NCBI GenBank assembly: GCA_945862035.1
Contig: CAMAXB010000061.1
Coordinates: 1 to 12,244, forward strand
From: Opitutus sp. GAS368
Lineage (GTDB): Bacteria > Verrucomicrobiota > Verrucomicrobiia > Opitutales > Opitutaceae
DNA length: 12,244 nt
Direction: 5' to 3'
Below the pieces are notes generated by a model, which had not been told where the DNA came from, ran no database searches, and worked only from the letters and a program-made list of their open reading frames with translations. Position 1 is the stretch's first letter. The number at the start of each line of letters is the position of its first letter. Positions 1-7,782 of this stretch are shown here, in pieces. The translations under genes were made by a program, and so were the position numbers.

Positions 1-1583
1 GGCTTGGCCGCCTGCGTCGGCCTCGCGTCGGTGAAGCCGGCGGTGAGCGCGGCGCGCTCATTCGTGGCCTTGGACTTCTCGAGGTAGTAATCGTAGTTGC
101 CGGCGTAGGGCGTCAGCCGGCCGCTGTGCACATGGAGCACGGTGTCGGCGAGTGCTTTGATGAAGTAGACGTCGTGGCTGATGAAGATCAGCGTGCCCTC
201 GTAGCTCTTGAGCGCGCCGACTAGGGCGTCGATTGACTGGATATCCAGGTGGGTTGTGGGCTCGTCCATCAGCAGCAGATTCGGCGGCTTGACGAGGATG
301 CGGGCGAGGGCGAGGCGGGATTTTTCGCCGCCGGAAAGAACACTGACCGGTTTGTGCACGTCGTCCTTGCGAAAGAGAAAGGCGCCGAGGATGGCGCGGG
401 CCTGCTGTTCGGTGAGCTGGTTTTCCGCGGTGCGGAGCTCCATCACATTTTCGAACACGGTCGCGTCGGCCTTGAGATTATCGAGGCGGTTCTGGGCGAA
501 GTAGCCGACCACGACATTGCTACCCGGCTCGACCGTGCCGCCCTGGATCGGGACGACCCCGGCCAGAATCTTGAGCAGGGTGGACTTGCCGGCGCCGTTC
601 GGTCCGACCAGCACGATGCGCTGGCCGCGTTCGGCGAGAAAGTTCAGGTCGCGATAGACGACGTGGGCGCCGTACGCCTGTTTGACGTGCTCAAGTTCCA
701 TTACCTTGAGCCCGGAACGCGGGGGCTGGGGGAACTTGAAATTGATGCGCTTGAGTTCCTCGGTCGGCTCCTCGACGGCGACCTCCTGCAGGCGCTCGAT
801 CTGCTTCTCCTTGGACTTGGCGCGCGAGGCCATCGAGGCCTTGGCGCCGAAGCGGTCGACGAACTTCTGGAGATGCGCGATTTCGCGCTGCTGGTTCTTG
901 AACGCCGCGGCCTGCTGGCCCTTGCGCGCCTCCTTCTCCTGGAGGAAATTGTCGTAGTTGCCGTGGTAGTAGTGGAGCGTGCCGGCGCGCAGCTCGAGCA
1001 TGCCGGTGCAGAGCGCGTTGAGGAAGGCGCGATCGTGCGAGATGACGACGAGGCCTCCGGGATAGCGCATGAGGTACTCCTGGAACCAGAGCAACGCCTC
1101 GAGATCGAGGTGATTGGTCGGCTCGTCGAGGAGGAGCAGCGCGGGTTCGGCCACGAGCAGTCGCGCGAGATGTGCGCGCATCACCCAGCCGCCGGAGAAC
1201 GTCTTGGCGAGCTTCTCGGCGTCGCCTTCCTTGAAGCCCAGGCCGGCGAGGATCTTGCGGGCGCGGGGCTCGAGGGTGTAGTCGATGTCCCAGTCGTTCT
1301 CATCGGGCTCGAGCTTCTTGCCGCTCGTCGCGATGTGCAGAATGGTCTCGTCGCCGGCCGGGGCGCTTTCCTGCGGGAGGAAGCCGAAGTCGGCGCCGCG
1401 CTCCCACTCAATGGTGCCGTTGTCGGGCTTTTCCTCGCCCAGAATCAGCCCGAAGAGGGTCGACTTGCCGGCGCCGTTGGGCCCGACGAGGCCAAGGCGG
1501 TCGGTGCGCGCGACGAAAAGGGACACCTCCGAGAAAAGTTCACGGGTGCCATAGGACTTGGAAACGTCGGCGATCGTCAGCAT
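1..1583 (-). CDS. ABC-F family ATP-binding protein (C-terminus beyond left edge)
   Basis: Soluble twin-ATPase of the ABC-F family. Members have no membrane domain; many bind the ribosomal E site and act in translation or antibiotic protection. The frame reads leftward from an ATG at 1583 for 527 codons without a stop and leaves the window. Visible are ATPase 1 with Walker A GPNGAGKST (about residues 34-42), signature SGG (130-132) and Walker B LLLLDEPTNHLD (149-160); a charged linker (about 205-285) with the ABC-F sequence NYDNFLQEKEARK; and ATPase 2 with Walker A GPNGAGKST (327-335), signature LSGGEKSRLALA (416-427), Walker B LLMDEPTTHLD (437-447) and switch His in FISHD (467-471). The second Walker region has THLD in place of the usual NHLD. 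The linker resembles the YheS/Uup-like branches, but the exact subgroup is uncertain. There is no clear Shine-Dalgarno. The rest of the C-terminal tail cannot be seen. Confidence 0.96.
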   Translation of the reverse strand, partial: MLTIADVSKSYGTRELFSEVSLFVARTDRLGLVGPNGAGKSTLFGLILGEEKPDNGTIEWERGADFGFLPQESAPAGDETILHIATSGKKLEPDENDWDIDYTLEPRARKILAGLGFKEGDAEKLAKTFSGGWVMRAHLARLLVAEPALLLLDEPTNHLDLEALLWFQEYLMRYPGGLVVISHDRAFLNALCTGMLELRAGTLHYYHGNYDNFLQEKEARKGQQAAAFKNQQREIAHLQKFVDRFGAKASMASRAKSKEKQIERLQEVAVEEPTEELKRINFKFPQPPRSGLKVMELEHVKQAYGAHVVYRDLNFLAERGQRIVLVGPNGAGKSTLLKILAGVVPIQGGTVEPGSNVVVGYFAQNRLDNLKADATVFENVMELRTAENQLTEQQARAILGAFLFRKDDVHKPVSVLSGGEKSRLALARILVKPPNLLLMDEPTTHLDIQSIDALVGALKSYEGTLIFISHDVYFIKALADTVLHVHSGRLTPYAGNYDYYLEKSKATNERAALTAGFTDARPTQAAK

Positions 1584-1835
1584 GAGAACCGGCAAGCAAA
1601 ACGCCCGCCAAGTCGGCGGTCAATGGCTGGAATCACGCGTCAGGGGATTGTTGCCGGGAGTGCGGCGGCTCGACCGGCCCGATTTAATCTTTGAAGCGCC
1701 GCGTAGCCTCGTTTCCGCAGCGCTCGCGAAAAGCATAAACGCCGAGCAGAGCGGGAAATGCGGGAACCCGGGCCAACTAACGCGCGGGGCCTTGGTCGAC
1801 CTCGACCTACGATGTTGCAGTCCCTCCCTCGGCCT
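1584..1835. other. Intergenic region, no gene seen
   Basis: About 250 bp separate the end of the nucleotidyltransferase gene from the start of the ABC-F gene, both on the minus strand, so it should hold the former's 3' end and the latter's promoter. I see only a weak 5-bp hairpin near 1604-1620 and a short tandem-like GTCGACCTCGACCT around 1795-1808. No convincing terminator with a T-run and no convincing -10/-35 pair were found. The short reading frames crossing it have no recognisable content. Confidence 0.5.
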
Positions 1836-2597
1836 TCAATCGCTTTGTTTCCCGCCGGCCGTCACGAGTCCCTGTAACCGGGGCACTTGGTGCTCGAAGG
1901 CGGAACGTACCTTCTCAATTGGGCAATCCCTCAGCTCCAGCGGGAGCAGATCGGTCGGTCGAATACCCTCCGTCAGCAGGGTCCGCAGCGTGTGCCGCTG
2001 GCTGAGGGTGTGAAAAGTTCGGGAGATGGTCTTTGCAAATTCCCCGTGCAGGGTTGGATCGGCGAGTGCCTGCTGATGGGCGTCACGAAGAAAGGGCGCT
2101 ACGCACTGTGCGATAATCTGGAGGTGTGCGCGGTCTTGGCGCGGCGGCGGACCGTCTTGATCCAGATCGCGCACATTCGCGGCCTTTGCCTTCAGCATTG
2201 CGATGGGATCGAGCACGCGGTACGTTGCACCGCCCTGCTCAATCGCGGCCGTGGCCTCCAGGTCCTCGCGCTCTAGGCCGTTTACCTTGCTGAGCACTTC
2301 GACAATCAACGGCCGTCCATCCGCAGCTCGTGAACTCAAGATTAGCAGCCGGCGGTCAAAGGACCACATCGGCGGCTTCTCATTCTTCCAGTCCGGCAAC
2401 GCCGCAATGATCTCGGCCACTTTCATTCGCGCGAACACGTCCATATCGTGGGAACCCAGATTTGAGTGGGCCACCATAGAGTCGTCGAGGTAGGTGATGG
2501 CCCAGACGTTGACCGCTTGGCCGCCAACGATCGTCAGATCAGGACACGATTGCAGCACTGCACGATAATCGTGCGGTCGTGTCAGGCCGTCAGCCAT
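1836..2597 (-). CDS. Nucleotidyltransferase-fold protein (AbiEii/MNT-like)
   Basis: A 253-residue protein that looks like the Pol-beta-type nucleotidyltransferase superfamily. The N-terminal IVGGQAVNVWA (residues 23-33) gives the Gly-Gly motif, and SHDMDVFAR (49-57) gives the paired metal-binding acidic residues D51/D53. A later strand, LIVEVLS (97-103), could supply the third carboxylate (E100). VLDPIAMLKAKAANVRDLD (128-146) resembles the helical segment after the catalytic core in AbiEii-type proteins. In known families such proteins transfer nucleotides to tRNA, protein or antibiotics, often as the toxin of toxin-antitoxin pairs; the substrate here is unknown. The ATG at 2597 overlaps the stop of an upstream small ORF as TGATG, which supports this start and implies translational coupling. 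The C-terminal half (about 155-253) is helical and not recognised. Fold assignment is fairly secure; any toxin role is inference. Confidence 0.85.
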   Translation of the reverse strand: MADGLTRPHDYRAVLQSCPDLTIVGGQAVNVWAITYLDDSMVAHSNLGSHDMDVFARMKVAEIIAALPDWKNEKPPMWSFDRRLLILSSRAADGRPLIVEVLSKVNGLEREDLEATAAIEQGGATYRVLDPIAMLKAKAANVRDLDQDGPPPRQDRAHLQIIAQCVAPFLRDAHQQALADPTLHGEFAKTISRTFHTLSQRHTLRTLLTEGIRPTDLLPLELRDCPIEKVRSAFEHQVPRLQGLVTAGGKQSD

Positions 2598-2809
2598 CAG
2601 CGCTTGGCGCCGAACACCATCCTAGGGCGGGAACCAGCTTCCACCTTGATCCCGAGCAAAGCGACGTTCTCACACAAGCCTTCCCAAGACCGACCGTCTG
2701 CGCTCATCCTGGCCACCCGAGCCCGGGACTCCGCCCGCACCGCATCGCCCCGGGCCGCAAAGTCGGACCGGATCAGGGAGCGGAAGGCTCGTTGGAGGGC
2801 ACCTTTCAT
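2597..2809 (-). CDS. Small unknown protein coupled to the nucleotidyltransferase gene
   Basis: A 70-residue, strongly basic reading frame beginning at ATG 2809. I do not recognise it. It starts with an Arg/Ala-rich, probably helical stretch (about residues 1-37) and ends in a shorter segment, VALLGIKVEAGSRPRMVFG, that could form beta strands. Its TGA (2599-2597) shares one base with the ATG of the next gene, an arrangement typical of co-translated partners; this is the main reason to list it. An in-frame TGA lies eight codons ahead of the chosen ATG, so the protein cannot be much longer. Only a weak AGG lies upstream. It could be a partner or antitoxin of the nucleotidyltransferase, a remnant of a longer gene, or a chance frame in GC-rich DNA. 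Confidence 0.45.
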   Translation of the reverse strand: MKGALQRAFRSLIRSDFAARGDAVRAESRARVARMSADGRSWEGLCENVALLGIKVEAGSRPRMVFGAKR

Positions 2810-2966
2810 CGAGGACAGCCTACGAACGACTCAAGGACGGTCAACCTCATCTCCTGTCGCCACTGCAGGCCCTTGAGCAGGAGGGAAAATATCGCGTAGG
2901 CGGCTCGATCCCTAAGCCCTAAAACTCGCCGTTTCCGGGCGTCCGCAGAGCACGATCTGGACTTCG
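2810..2966. other. Intergenic region between transporter and small ORF
   Basis: About 157 bp follow the stop of the EamA transporter gene and precede the small minus-strand ORF. It should carry the promoter of the two-gene nucleotidyltransferase unit unless that is read through from the transporter. No good intrinsic terminator or promoter match was found. Confidence 0.4.
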
Positions 2967-3866
2967 TTACCTCACCAGCGTCAGCGCCACCACGCCCGCG
3001 ACCGCGATCACGCCGCCGAGGAGGGATCGGCGGGTGGGGCGCTCGCCCTCGAGCCAGTAACTGAGGGGAACGATGACCAGAGGGGTGCAGGCCACGATGG
3101 GCAGGACGATCCCGCTGGGGGTCGTGGCGAGTGACCACTGGTAAAAACTCACGCCGATGATGGCGCCGCACAGGGCGTTGGCGGGGATCCAGAGGTAGTC
3201 ACGCGGGCGGGGCGCCGGCTGGGGAGCCGCGTTCGGCCCGGGGCGTTTTATCAGGGCCCGGATGGCGAAGAATGCGACGGTGATCAGCAGCCCGCCCACG
3301 ATGCGCTGGTAGGCGGCGGTGATGCCGTCGATCGGCTCCCCGGCGAGGGCGGTCAGTTCGTTGGCCTTGCGGCTGAGCACGGCCCCGAGCCCCTGGCCGG
3401 CGGCCGCCAGCAGGCCCCAGAGGAAGCCAATCGCCTTGATCGGTACGCGCGGCGGGTGGGCCCGCGAGGGGAGAAGCGCCACGGCCACGCCGACCAGAAT
3501 GACCGCGCCCCAGAGCAATTGCGGACCGGTGAGGGCCGTGCCCAGCCAGAGTCGCTCGGCGATGATCGCAATGGGGACCGCCAGGCACTGCGTCAGGAGA
3601 ACGGTGAGCCGCGACCCGATGAGCGAGAAGGCCGCAAAGGCCGCCAGATCGCCCAAGCCCATGCCCACCACGCCGCTGAGCAGGAACCAAGTCAGGCCCG
3701 CGCCGCCGAGACCGCCACCGACGGTGTGGGCATAGAGCCCCAACCCGACAAACGCGACGAGCAGCCGTCCGAGATTGGCGCGGGTGGCGCCGACCATCCG
3801 GATGGAGCGGGTGGCGAATACCGCCGAGAGGGAAAAGAAGACGGTCGTGAGGATCGCCGCGAGCAT
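2967..3866 (-). CDS. EamA/DMT-superfamily membrane transporter
   Basis: A 299-residue integral membrane protein of the drug/metabolite transporter superfamily, with the usual size and two EamA repeats (about residues 1-135 and 147-299). Around ten hydrophobic helices are visible, for example MLAAILTTVFFSLSAVFA at the N-terminus, LLWGAVILVGVAVALLP near 117-133 and SLLGGVIAVAGVVALTLV at the C-terminus. Each repeat ends with the Gly-rich GxxLI-type helix and an upstream LGE/EGE-like turn (WLEGERPTRRSLLGG in the second). Family members export or import amino acids, nucleosides or other small molecules; the substrate cannot be told. The start at ATG 3866 has GAGG about five bases upstream, one of the better ribosome-binding sites here. 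It is divergent from the deoxyhypusine-synthase-like gene. Confidence 0.93.
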   Translation of the reverse strand: MLAAILTTVFFSLSAVFATRSIRMVGATRANLGRLLVAFVGLGLYAHTVGGGLGGAGLTWFLLSGVVGMGLGDLAAFAAFSLIGSRLTVLLTQCLAVPIAIIAERLWLGTALTGPQLLWGAVILVGVAVALLPSRAHPPRVPIKAIGFLWGLLAAAGQGLGAVLSRKANELTALAGEPIDGITAAYQRIVGGLLITVAFFAIRALIKRPGPNAAPQPAPRPRDYLWIPANALCGAIIGVSFYQWSLATTPSGIVLPIVACTPLVIVPLSYWLEGERPTRRSLLGGVIAVAGVVALTLVR

Positions 3867-3987
3867 GGCGCCTCATTGGCCTTCAAAAGCGGGGGCGGGT
3901 GCAAGCGTGTTAATTCCACGCCACGGCCGGGTTTCACTCATTTTAGGCTTTTGAGCCGCCGATCTCCTTCTAGGGTCGGGTTTATCC
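3867..3987. promoter_or_regulatory. Divergent intergenic region with spaced inverted repeat
   Basis: This 121-bp gap separates two diverging genes and must hold both promoters. It contains an 8-bp inverted repeat, TCAAAAGC (3883-3890) and GCTTTTGA (3947-3954), plus an AT-rich patch at 3933-3953 that stands out against the GC-rich surroundings. No confident -10/-35 pair was identified, so promoter placement is inference from gene layout. Confidence 0.4.
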
Positions 3988-5034
3988 ATGAAAGCCAAAC
4001 GTCAGACGAAGCGTCCCGAGGACATCAACGCCGCCCTCGCCAAGAAAAAGGGCCCGGTGTCGCAGTTCATTGCGCACAGCTACCGCCACTTCAACGCGGC
4101 GGCGCTGCTGGATGCCGCCAAGGGCTACGAGACCCACCTCAAGTCCGGGGGCAAGATGCTCGTCACGCTCGCCGGCGCCATGTCGACCGCCGAGCTCGGC
4201 ATCTCGCTCGCCGAAATGATCCGCCAGGACAAGGTCCATGCCATCGTCTGCACCGGGGCGAATCTCGAGGAGGACATCTTCAATCTGGTCGCCCACGACT
4301 ACTACGAGCGCGTGCCCCACTACCGCCACCTCACGGCTGAGGATGAGCAGAAGCTGGTCGAGCGTCACATGAACCGCGTGACCGACACCTGCATCCCCGA
4401 GATGGAGGCCATGCGCCGCATCGAGGCCGCGGTGGCCGACGAGTGGCTGGCGGCGGACAAGGCGGGCGAGCGTTACTTCCCGCATGAGTTCATGTACAAG
4501 ATTCTCCGCTCGGGGAAGCTGAAGAAGTATTACCAGATCGACCCGAAGAACTCGTGGATGCTCGCGGCCTGCGAGAAGAACCTCCCGATCATCGTCCCGG
4601 GCTGGGAGGATGCGACGCTCGGCAACATGTATGCGGGACGCGTGGTCACGGGTGAGATCAAGAATGTGCACACGGTCCGCACCGGCATCGAGTACATGAC
4701 CTGGCTGGCCGAGTACTACACGAAGACCGCGAAGACGCTGAAGAACGGCGAGGGCTCGATCGGTTTCTTCCAGATCGGCGGCGGCATCGCCGGTGACTTT
4801 CCGATCTGCGTGGTGCCGATGCTGCACCAGGATCTCGAGCGCACGGGTGTCCCGCTCTGGGGCTACTTCGCGCAGATCAGCGACTCGACCACGAGCTATG
4901 GCAGCTACTCGGGCGCCGTCCCGAATGAGAAGATCACCTGGGGCAAGCTCGCCGCCTCGACCCCGAAGTACATCGTCGAGAGCGATGCCACGATCGTGGC
5001 ACCGCTGATCTTCGCCTGGGTGCTCGGTCAGTAA
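3988..5034 (+). CDS. Deoxyhypusine-synthase-family protein (bacterial type)
   Basis: A 348-residue NAD-dependent enzyme of the deoxyhypusine synthase fold. In eukaryotes and archaea the enzyme moves an aminobutyl group from spermidine to a lysine of eIF5A/aIF5A. Bacteria lack that target, and bacterial homologues are thought to act on free polyamines. Visible landmarks: LVTLAGAMSTAELG (58-71) and VCTGANLEEDIFN (87-99) of the NAD-binding region; GWEDATLGNM (205-214); IGGGIAGDFP (263-272); and AVPNEKITWGKL (310-321), whose K320 matches the lysine that carries the aminobutyl intermediate. By my alignment the eukaryotic His-His pair after the GGG motif is replaced here by Asp-Phe. The N-terminus is lysine-rich (residues 1-21). 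ATG 3988 is the first in-frame start and fits the family length. An intrinsic terminator follows. Confidence 0.93.
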   Translation: MKAKRQTKRPEDINAALAKKKGPVSQFIAHSYRHFNAAALLDAAKGYETHLKSGGKMLVTLAGAMSTAELGISLAEMIRQDKVHAIVCTGANLEEDIFNLVAHDYYERVPHYRHLTAEDEQKLVERHMNRVTDTCIPEMEAMRRIEAAVADEWLAADKAGERYFPHEFMYKILRSGKLKKYYQIDPKNSWMLAACEKNLPIIVPGWEDATLGNMYAGRVVTGEIKNVHTVRTGIEYMTWLAEYYTKTAKTLKNGEGSIGFFQIGGGIAGDFPICVVPMLHQDLERTGVPLWGYFAQISDSTTSYGSYSGAVPNEKITWGKLAASTPKYIVESDATIVAPLIFAWVLGQ

Positions 5035-5065
5035 CCCAGCGGGCGAATTGCCTTCGTTCGGGCCG

Positions 5066-5094
5066 GGCCGCGTGCAGCGTCGCGCGGCCTTTTT
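5066..5094 (+). terminator. Intrinsic terminator after the DHS-like gene
   Basis: GGCCGCG (5066-5072) pairs perfectly with CGCGGCC (5083-5089) across a 10-base loop and is followed at once by TTTTT (5090-5094). It lies about 30 bases after the stop codon, a classic Rho-independent layout for plus-strand transcription. Confidence 0.88.
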
Positions 5095-5242
5095 CGTGGG
5101 ACGATGACCCGCCCCGCTCCACCAGGGCGAAACGGCACAGACGGGTCTTTGCGCAACATTTTCTCCAGCAGGGTGAATCCCCCAGTCGTTCAGCCTGCTT
5201 GGTCTTTGCGTCCCGGGGATTTCTGACTCTCGATGGGCTCCG
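5095..5242 (+). promoter_or_regulatory. Leader/promoter region of the DUF255 gene with a direct repeat
   Basis: After the terminator, about 150 bp lead to the next gene, so a promoter for it is expected here. The 10-mer GGTCTTTGCG occurs twice, at 5144-5153 and 5201-5210, 57 bp apart in the same orientation. No convincing sigma-70 elements or Shine-Dalgarno could be assigned. Confidence 0.35.
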
Positions 5243-7441
5243 ATGCCCAACGCTTTAGCCACCGAGAAATCGCCGTACCTCCGTCAACACGCCGACAATC
5301 CGGTGGCGTGGCTGCCCTGGGGCGAGGAGGCGTTTGCCCGTGCCCGGGCGGAGCAGAAGCCGATCTTCCTCAGCATTGGCTACGCGACCTGTCACTGGTG
5401 CCATGTGATGGCCCACGAGTCGTTTGAGGACCCCGCGGTCGCCGAGTTGCTCAATGCCGGCTTCATCCCGGTCAAGGTGGACCGGGAGGAGCGCCCCGAT
5501 GTCGACCGCGTGTACATGACCTATGTGCAGGCGCTGACCGGCCACGGCGGCTGGCCGCTGAGCGCCTGGCTCACGCCGGAGCTCAAGCCCTTTTACGGTG
5601 GCACGTATTTTCCACCGCAGGACCGCCAGGGGCGTCCGGGTTTTTCCACCCTCCTGCGCGCCATCGCCAAGGGGTGGGCGGGGGAACGGGAGAAGCTGGT
5701 GGCCGAATCTCACCGCGTGATCGACGCCCTGCGCGGGTCGTTGCAGGCGGGGTCGGCGCCCGCGCCCGAAACTGACCTGACCGAACCGGCGGGGGATGCC
5801 TTCGAGGGCTGTTACCAGCATCTCTTCGAAAGTCATGACGCGACCAACGGCGGCTTTGGCGGTGCGCCGAAGTTCCCTCGCGCGAGCAACCTCACTTTTC
5901 TCTTCCGGGCGGCCGCGCTGCAGGGCGTCGATTCCGAGACCGGCCGGACCGCCCTCGGCCTGGCCGAGACCACGCTTGTCGCGATGGCCCGCGGCGGGAT
6001 TCACGATCACGTGGGGGGCGGCTTCCACCGCTATGCGGTCGATGAGGCTTGGTTTGTTCCGCATTTCGAAAAAATGCTTTACGATCAGGCGCAGATTGCG
6101 GTGAACGCGATCGATGCGCACGCCCTGACCGGCCGCGAGACCTTTGCCTGGGTGGCGCGCGATCTCCTTGAGTACGTGCGGCGCGACCTCACGAGCCCGC
6201 GCGGCGGCTTCTATGCGGCGGAGGATGCTGATAGCCTGCCGCCCCACGCATCCGTCCCGGCGGGAAGCACGCCGGGGGCGGCGGAACCCGCTAAGCCCCA
6301 CGCGGTGGAGGGGGCCTTCTACGTGTGGACGCAGCCGGAGTTCGCCGCGGTGCTGGGTACGGAAGCCGCTTGGGTCGGGGCGCACTTCGGCGTGGAGCCC
6401 GCGGGGAATGTGCCGCCGGCCCTGGATCCCCACGGAGAACTGCGGGGGCAGAATGTGCTGCGCCAGCGCCGATCGCTGATGGATTCTGCGCGCGGGCTGG
6501 GCGTGGATCCCGGGCAGGCGGCGGAACGGCTGAAGGCGGCGTTGGAGAAGCTGCGGGCGGTGCGTTCCTCCCGGCCTCGCCCGCTGCGCGACGAGAAAAT
6601 CATCACCGCGTGGAACGGGCTGATGATCGGCGCGCTCGCCCGGGCGACGACCAGCACGGCGCCCTGCCTGGCGGAAGGCCGGGCAATCTATCTCGCGGCG
6701 GCGAGCCGCGCGGCGGAGTTTCTACATGCGGAGCTTTTTGACGCGGATCGTGGCGTGCTGCATCGCTGCTGGCTCGACGGACGCAGCGCCGTCGAGGGCT
6801 TTGCCGAGGACTACGCGCAGCTGATCGCGGGCTTGCTGGACTTGTACGAGGCAGGCTTCGATCACCGCTGGCTGCAGTGGGCGGAGCAGTTGCAGCGGAC
6901 CATGGACCGTCTGTTCTGGGATGAAGCGGCGGGTGGCTATTTCAATTCGGCAGACGGTGACGCGGCGATCATCCTCCGGCTGAAGGATGACTACGACGGG
7001 GCTGAGCCGGCACCGAACTCGACCGCGGCGATCAATCTTTACCGCCTGGCCTGGATGCTGGGTGACGACGGTTGGAGCCAGCGCGGTCGGCGCACGCTGC
7101 AGGCCTTTCAGGCGCGCTGGAGCCAGCATCCGCAGGCTCTGCCGCACATGCTGACGGCCTTTGAGTACGCGTTGCACCCACCGCGCACCGTGGTGCTGGC
7201 AGGGGGACGTGATGACCCTGCGTTGGCGGCGTTGGCGGAGAAGGTCCGGGCTCATTCCTCCGCACGCTGGGTACTGCTCCATGCGGATGGCGCGGCCGGC
7301 CAGGCGTGGTTGGCGCATCGCCTGCCGCATCTGCGCGACGTCGGGCCGGTTCTCGGCCGCGCCGCAGCTTTTGTGTGCGAACAGCACCGCTGCCGCCCGC
7401 CAGTGACCAATCCGGAGGAGCTTGTCCTTGCCTTGGCCTGA
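5243..7441 (+). CDS. Thioredoxin-fold DUF255 protein (YyaL/SPATA20 type)
   Basis: A 732-residue cytosolic protein of the family that includes bacterial YyaL and mammalian SPATA20. An N-terminal thioredoxin-like domain (about 1-165) carries the family motif CHWCHVM with C50 and C53, preceded by NPVAWLPWGEEAFARA and followed by VKVDREERPDVD and GGWPLSAWLTPE. A long C-terminal part resembles the (alpha/alpha)6 barrel of sugar epimerases, with the family sequences GGFGGAPKFPR, GGIHDHVGGGFHRYA and HFEKMLYDQAQ, and a late LLDLYEAGFD. The reaction is not established for the family; a redox or sugar-linked role is often suggested. Length is close to the family norm, with a modest low-complexity Pro/Ala insert near residues 333-352. 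The start at 5243 is chosen because the family begins near NRLxxExSPYLxQHxxNPVxW, which fits MPNALATEKSPYL here. Confidence 0.95.
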   Translation: MPNALATEKSPYLRQHADNPVAWLPWGEEAFARARAEQKPIFLSIGYATCHWCHVMAHESFEDPAVAELLNAGFIPVKVDREERPDVDRVYMTYVQALTGHGGWPLSAWLTPELKPFYGGTYFPPQDRQGRPGFSTLLRAIAKGWAGEREKLVAESHRVIDALRGSLQAGSAPAPETDLTEPAGDAFEGCYQHLFESHDATNGGFGGAPKFPRASNLTFLFRAAALQGVDSETGRTALGLAETTLVAMARGGIHDHVGGGFHRYAVDEAWFVPHFEKMLYDQAQIAVNAIDAHALTGRETFAWVARDLLEYVRRDLTSPRGGFYAAEDADSLPPHASVPAGSTPGAAEPAKPHAVEGAFYVWTQPEFAAVLGTEAAWVGAHFGVEPAGNVPPALDPHGELRGQNVLRQRRSLMDSARGLGVDPGQAAERLKAALEKLRAVRSSRPRPLRDEKIITAWNGLMIGALARATTSTAPCLAEGRAIYLAAASRAAEFLHAELFDADRGVLHRCWLDGRSAVEGFAEDYAQLIAGLLDLYEAGFDHRWLQWAEQLQRTMDRLFWDEAAGGYFNSADGDAAIILRLKDDYDGAEPAPNSTAAINLYRLAWMLGDDGWSQRGRRTLQAFQARWSQHPQALPHMLTAFEYALHPPRTVVLAGGRDDPALAALAEKVRAHSSARWVLLHADGAAGQAWLAHRLPHLRDVGPVLGRAAAFVCEQHRCRPPVTNPEELVLALA

Positions 7442-7782
7442 ACCCCTGTTCCCCTCCGCCGCACCAGCGCCGGGTGCCCCCGTCCCGACGTGGCACTCCG
7501 AGTTCGTGCCGCACTTGTCGGGCGTGCGCGCGCGGAGGACCTGCTTGATTACTCGTTCCTCGCGGGCGGCCCGCCTGTGCTCCGCGAGGCGGTGTTCAAT
7601 TTGGAAACCGTGATGACCAACTTGTTTCTCCGGGAAAGCGGTGAGCGCACGGCCAAGATCCTCCCTGCGGTGGTGCTGCAGACCCGCAGTGCGGCGATCG
7701 AGGAGGCGGCCCGGGTCTGGAGATTGAGCACGGACGTCTTGCCACCGCACTCGAATTGGAGAAGAAAGGGCTCACGCCTTGA
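7442..7782 (+). pseudogene. Frameshifted remnant, probably of an Hpt phosphotransfer domain
   Basis: About 340 bp lie between two real genes with no intact gene, but coding-like pieces appear in successive frames. One frame (open from GTG 7490) reads AEDLLDYSFLAGGPPVLREAV, then LFLRESGERTAKI and SAAIEEAARVWRL. A second frame gives GRLATALELEKKGLTP and ends at TGA 7780-7782, overlapping the TTG start of the response regulator. Joined, these resemble an Hpt domain: a FLxxxxERxxxI helix, an AAIEEAAH-type helix and a closing RLAxALELE helix. The phosphoacceptor histidine expected after 'EAA' is Arg in the visible frame. A stop-start overlap of the last frame with the regulator is what an intact hpt-regulator operon would show. 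Sequencing error is an alternative explanation for the frameshift. Family assignment is tentative. Confidence 0.42.

Noticed and set aside
249..1694. 481-codon plus-strand open frame opposite the ABC-F gene
   Set aside because: It is antisense to a gene with complete ABC motifs; its Leu/Val/Glu/Gly-rich translation has no domain pattern and reflects GC-rich third positions.
2806..3171. Minus-strand frame ending in an ATGA overlap with the 70-residue ORF
   Set aside because: Its first half lies out of frame inside the EamA transporter gene and is His/Arg/Pro-rich; the tail has no recognisable content, so the overlap is probably chance.
3982..5262. 426-codon minus-strand open frame opposite the DHS-like gene
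   Set aside because: Antisense shadow of a well-recognised gene; low-complexity Arg/Leu/Asp/His-rich translation and no motifs.
5255..6433. 392-codon minus-strand frame opposite the DUF255 gene
   Set aside because: Shadow frame; no recognised domain and the sense gene is secure.
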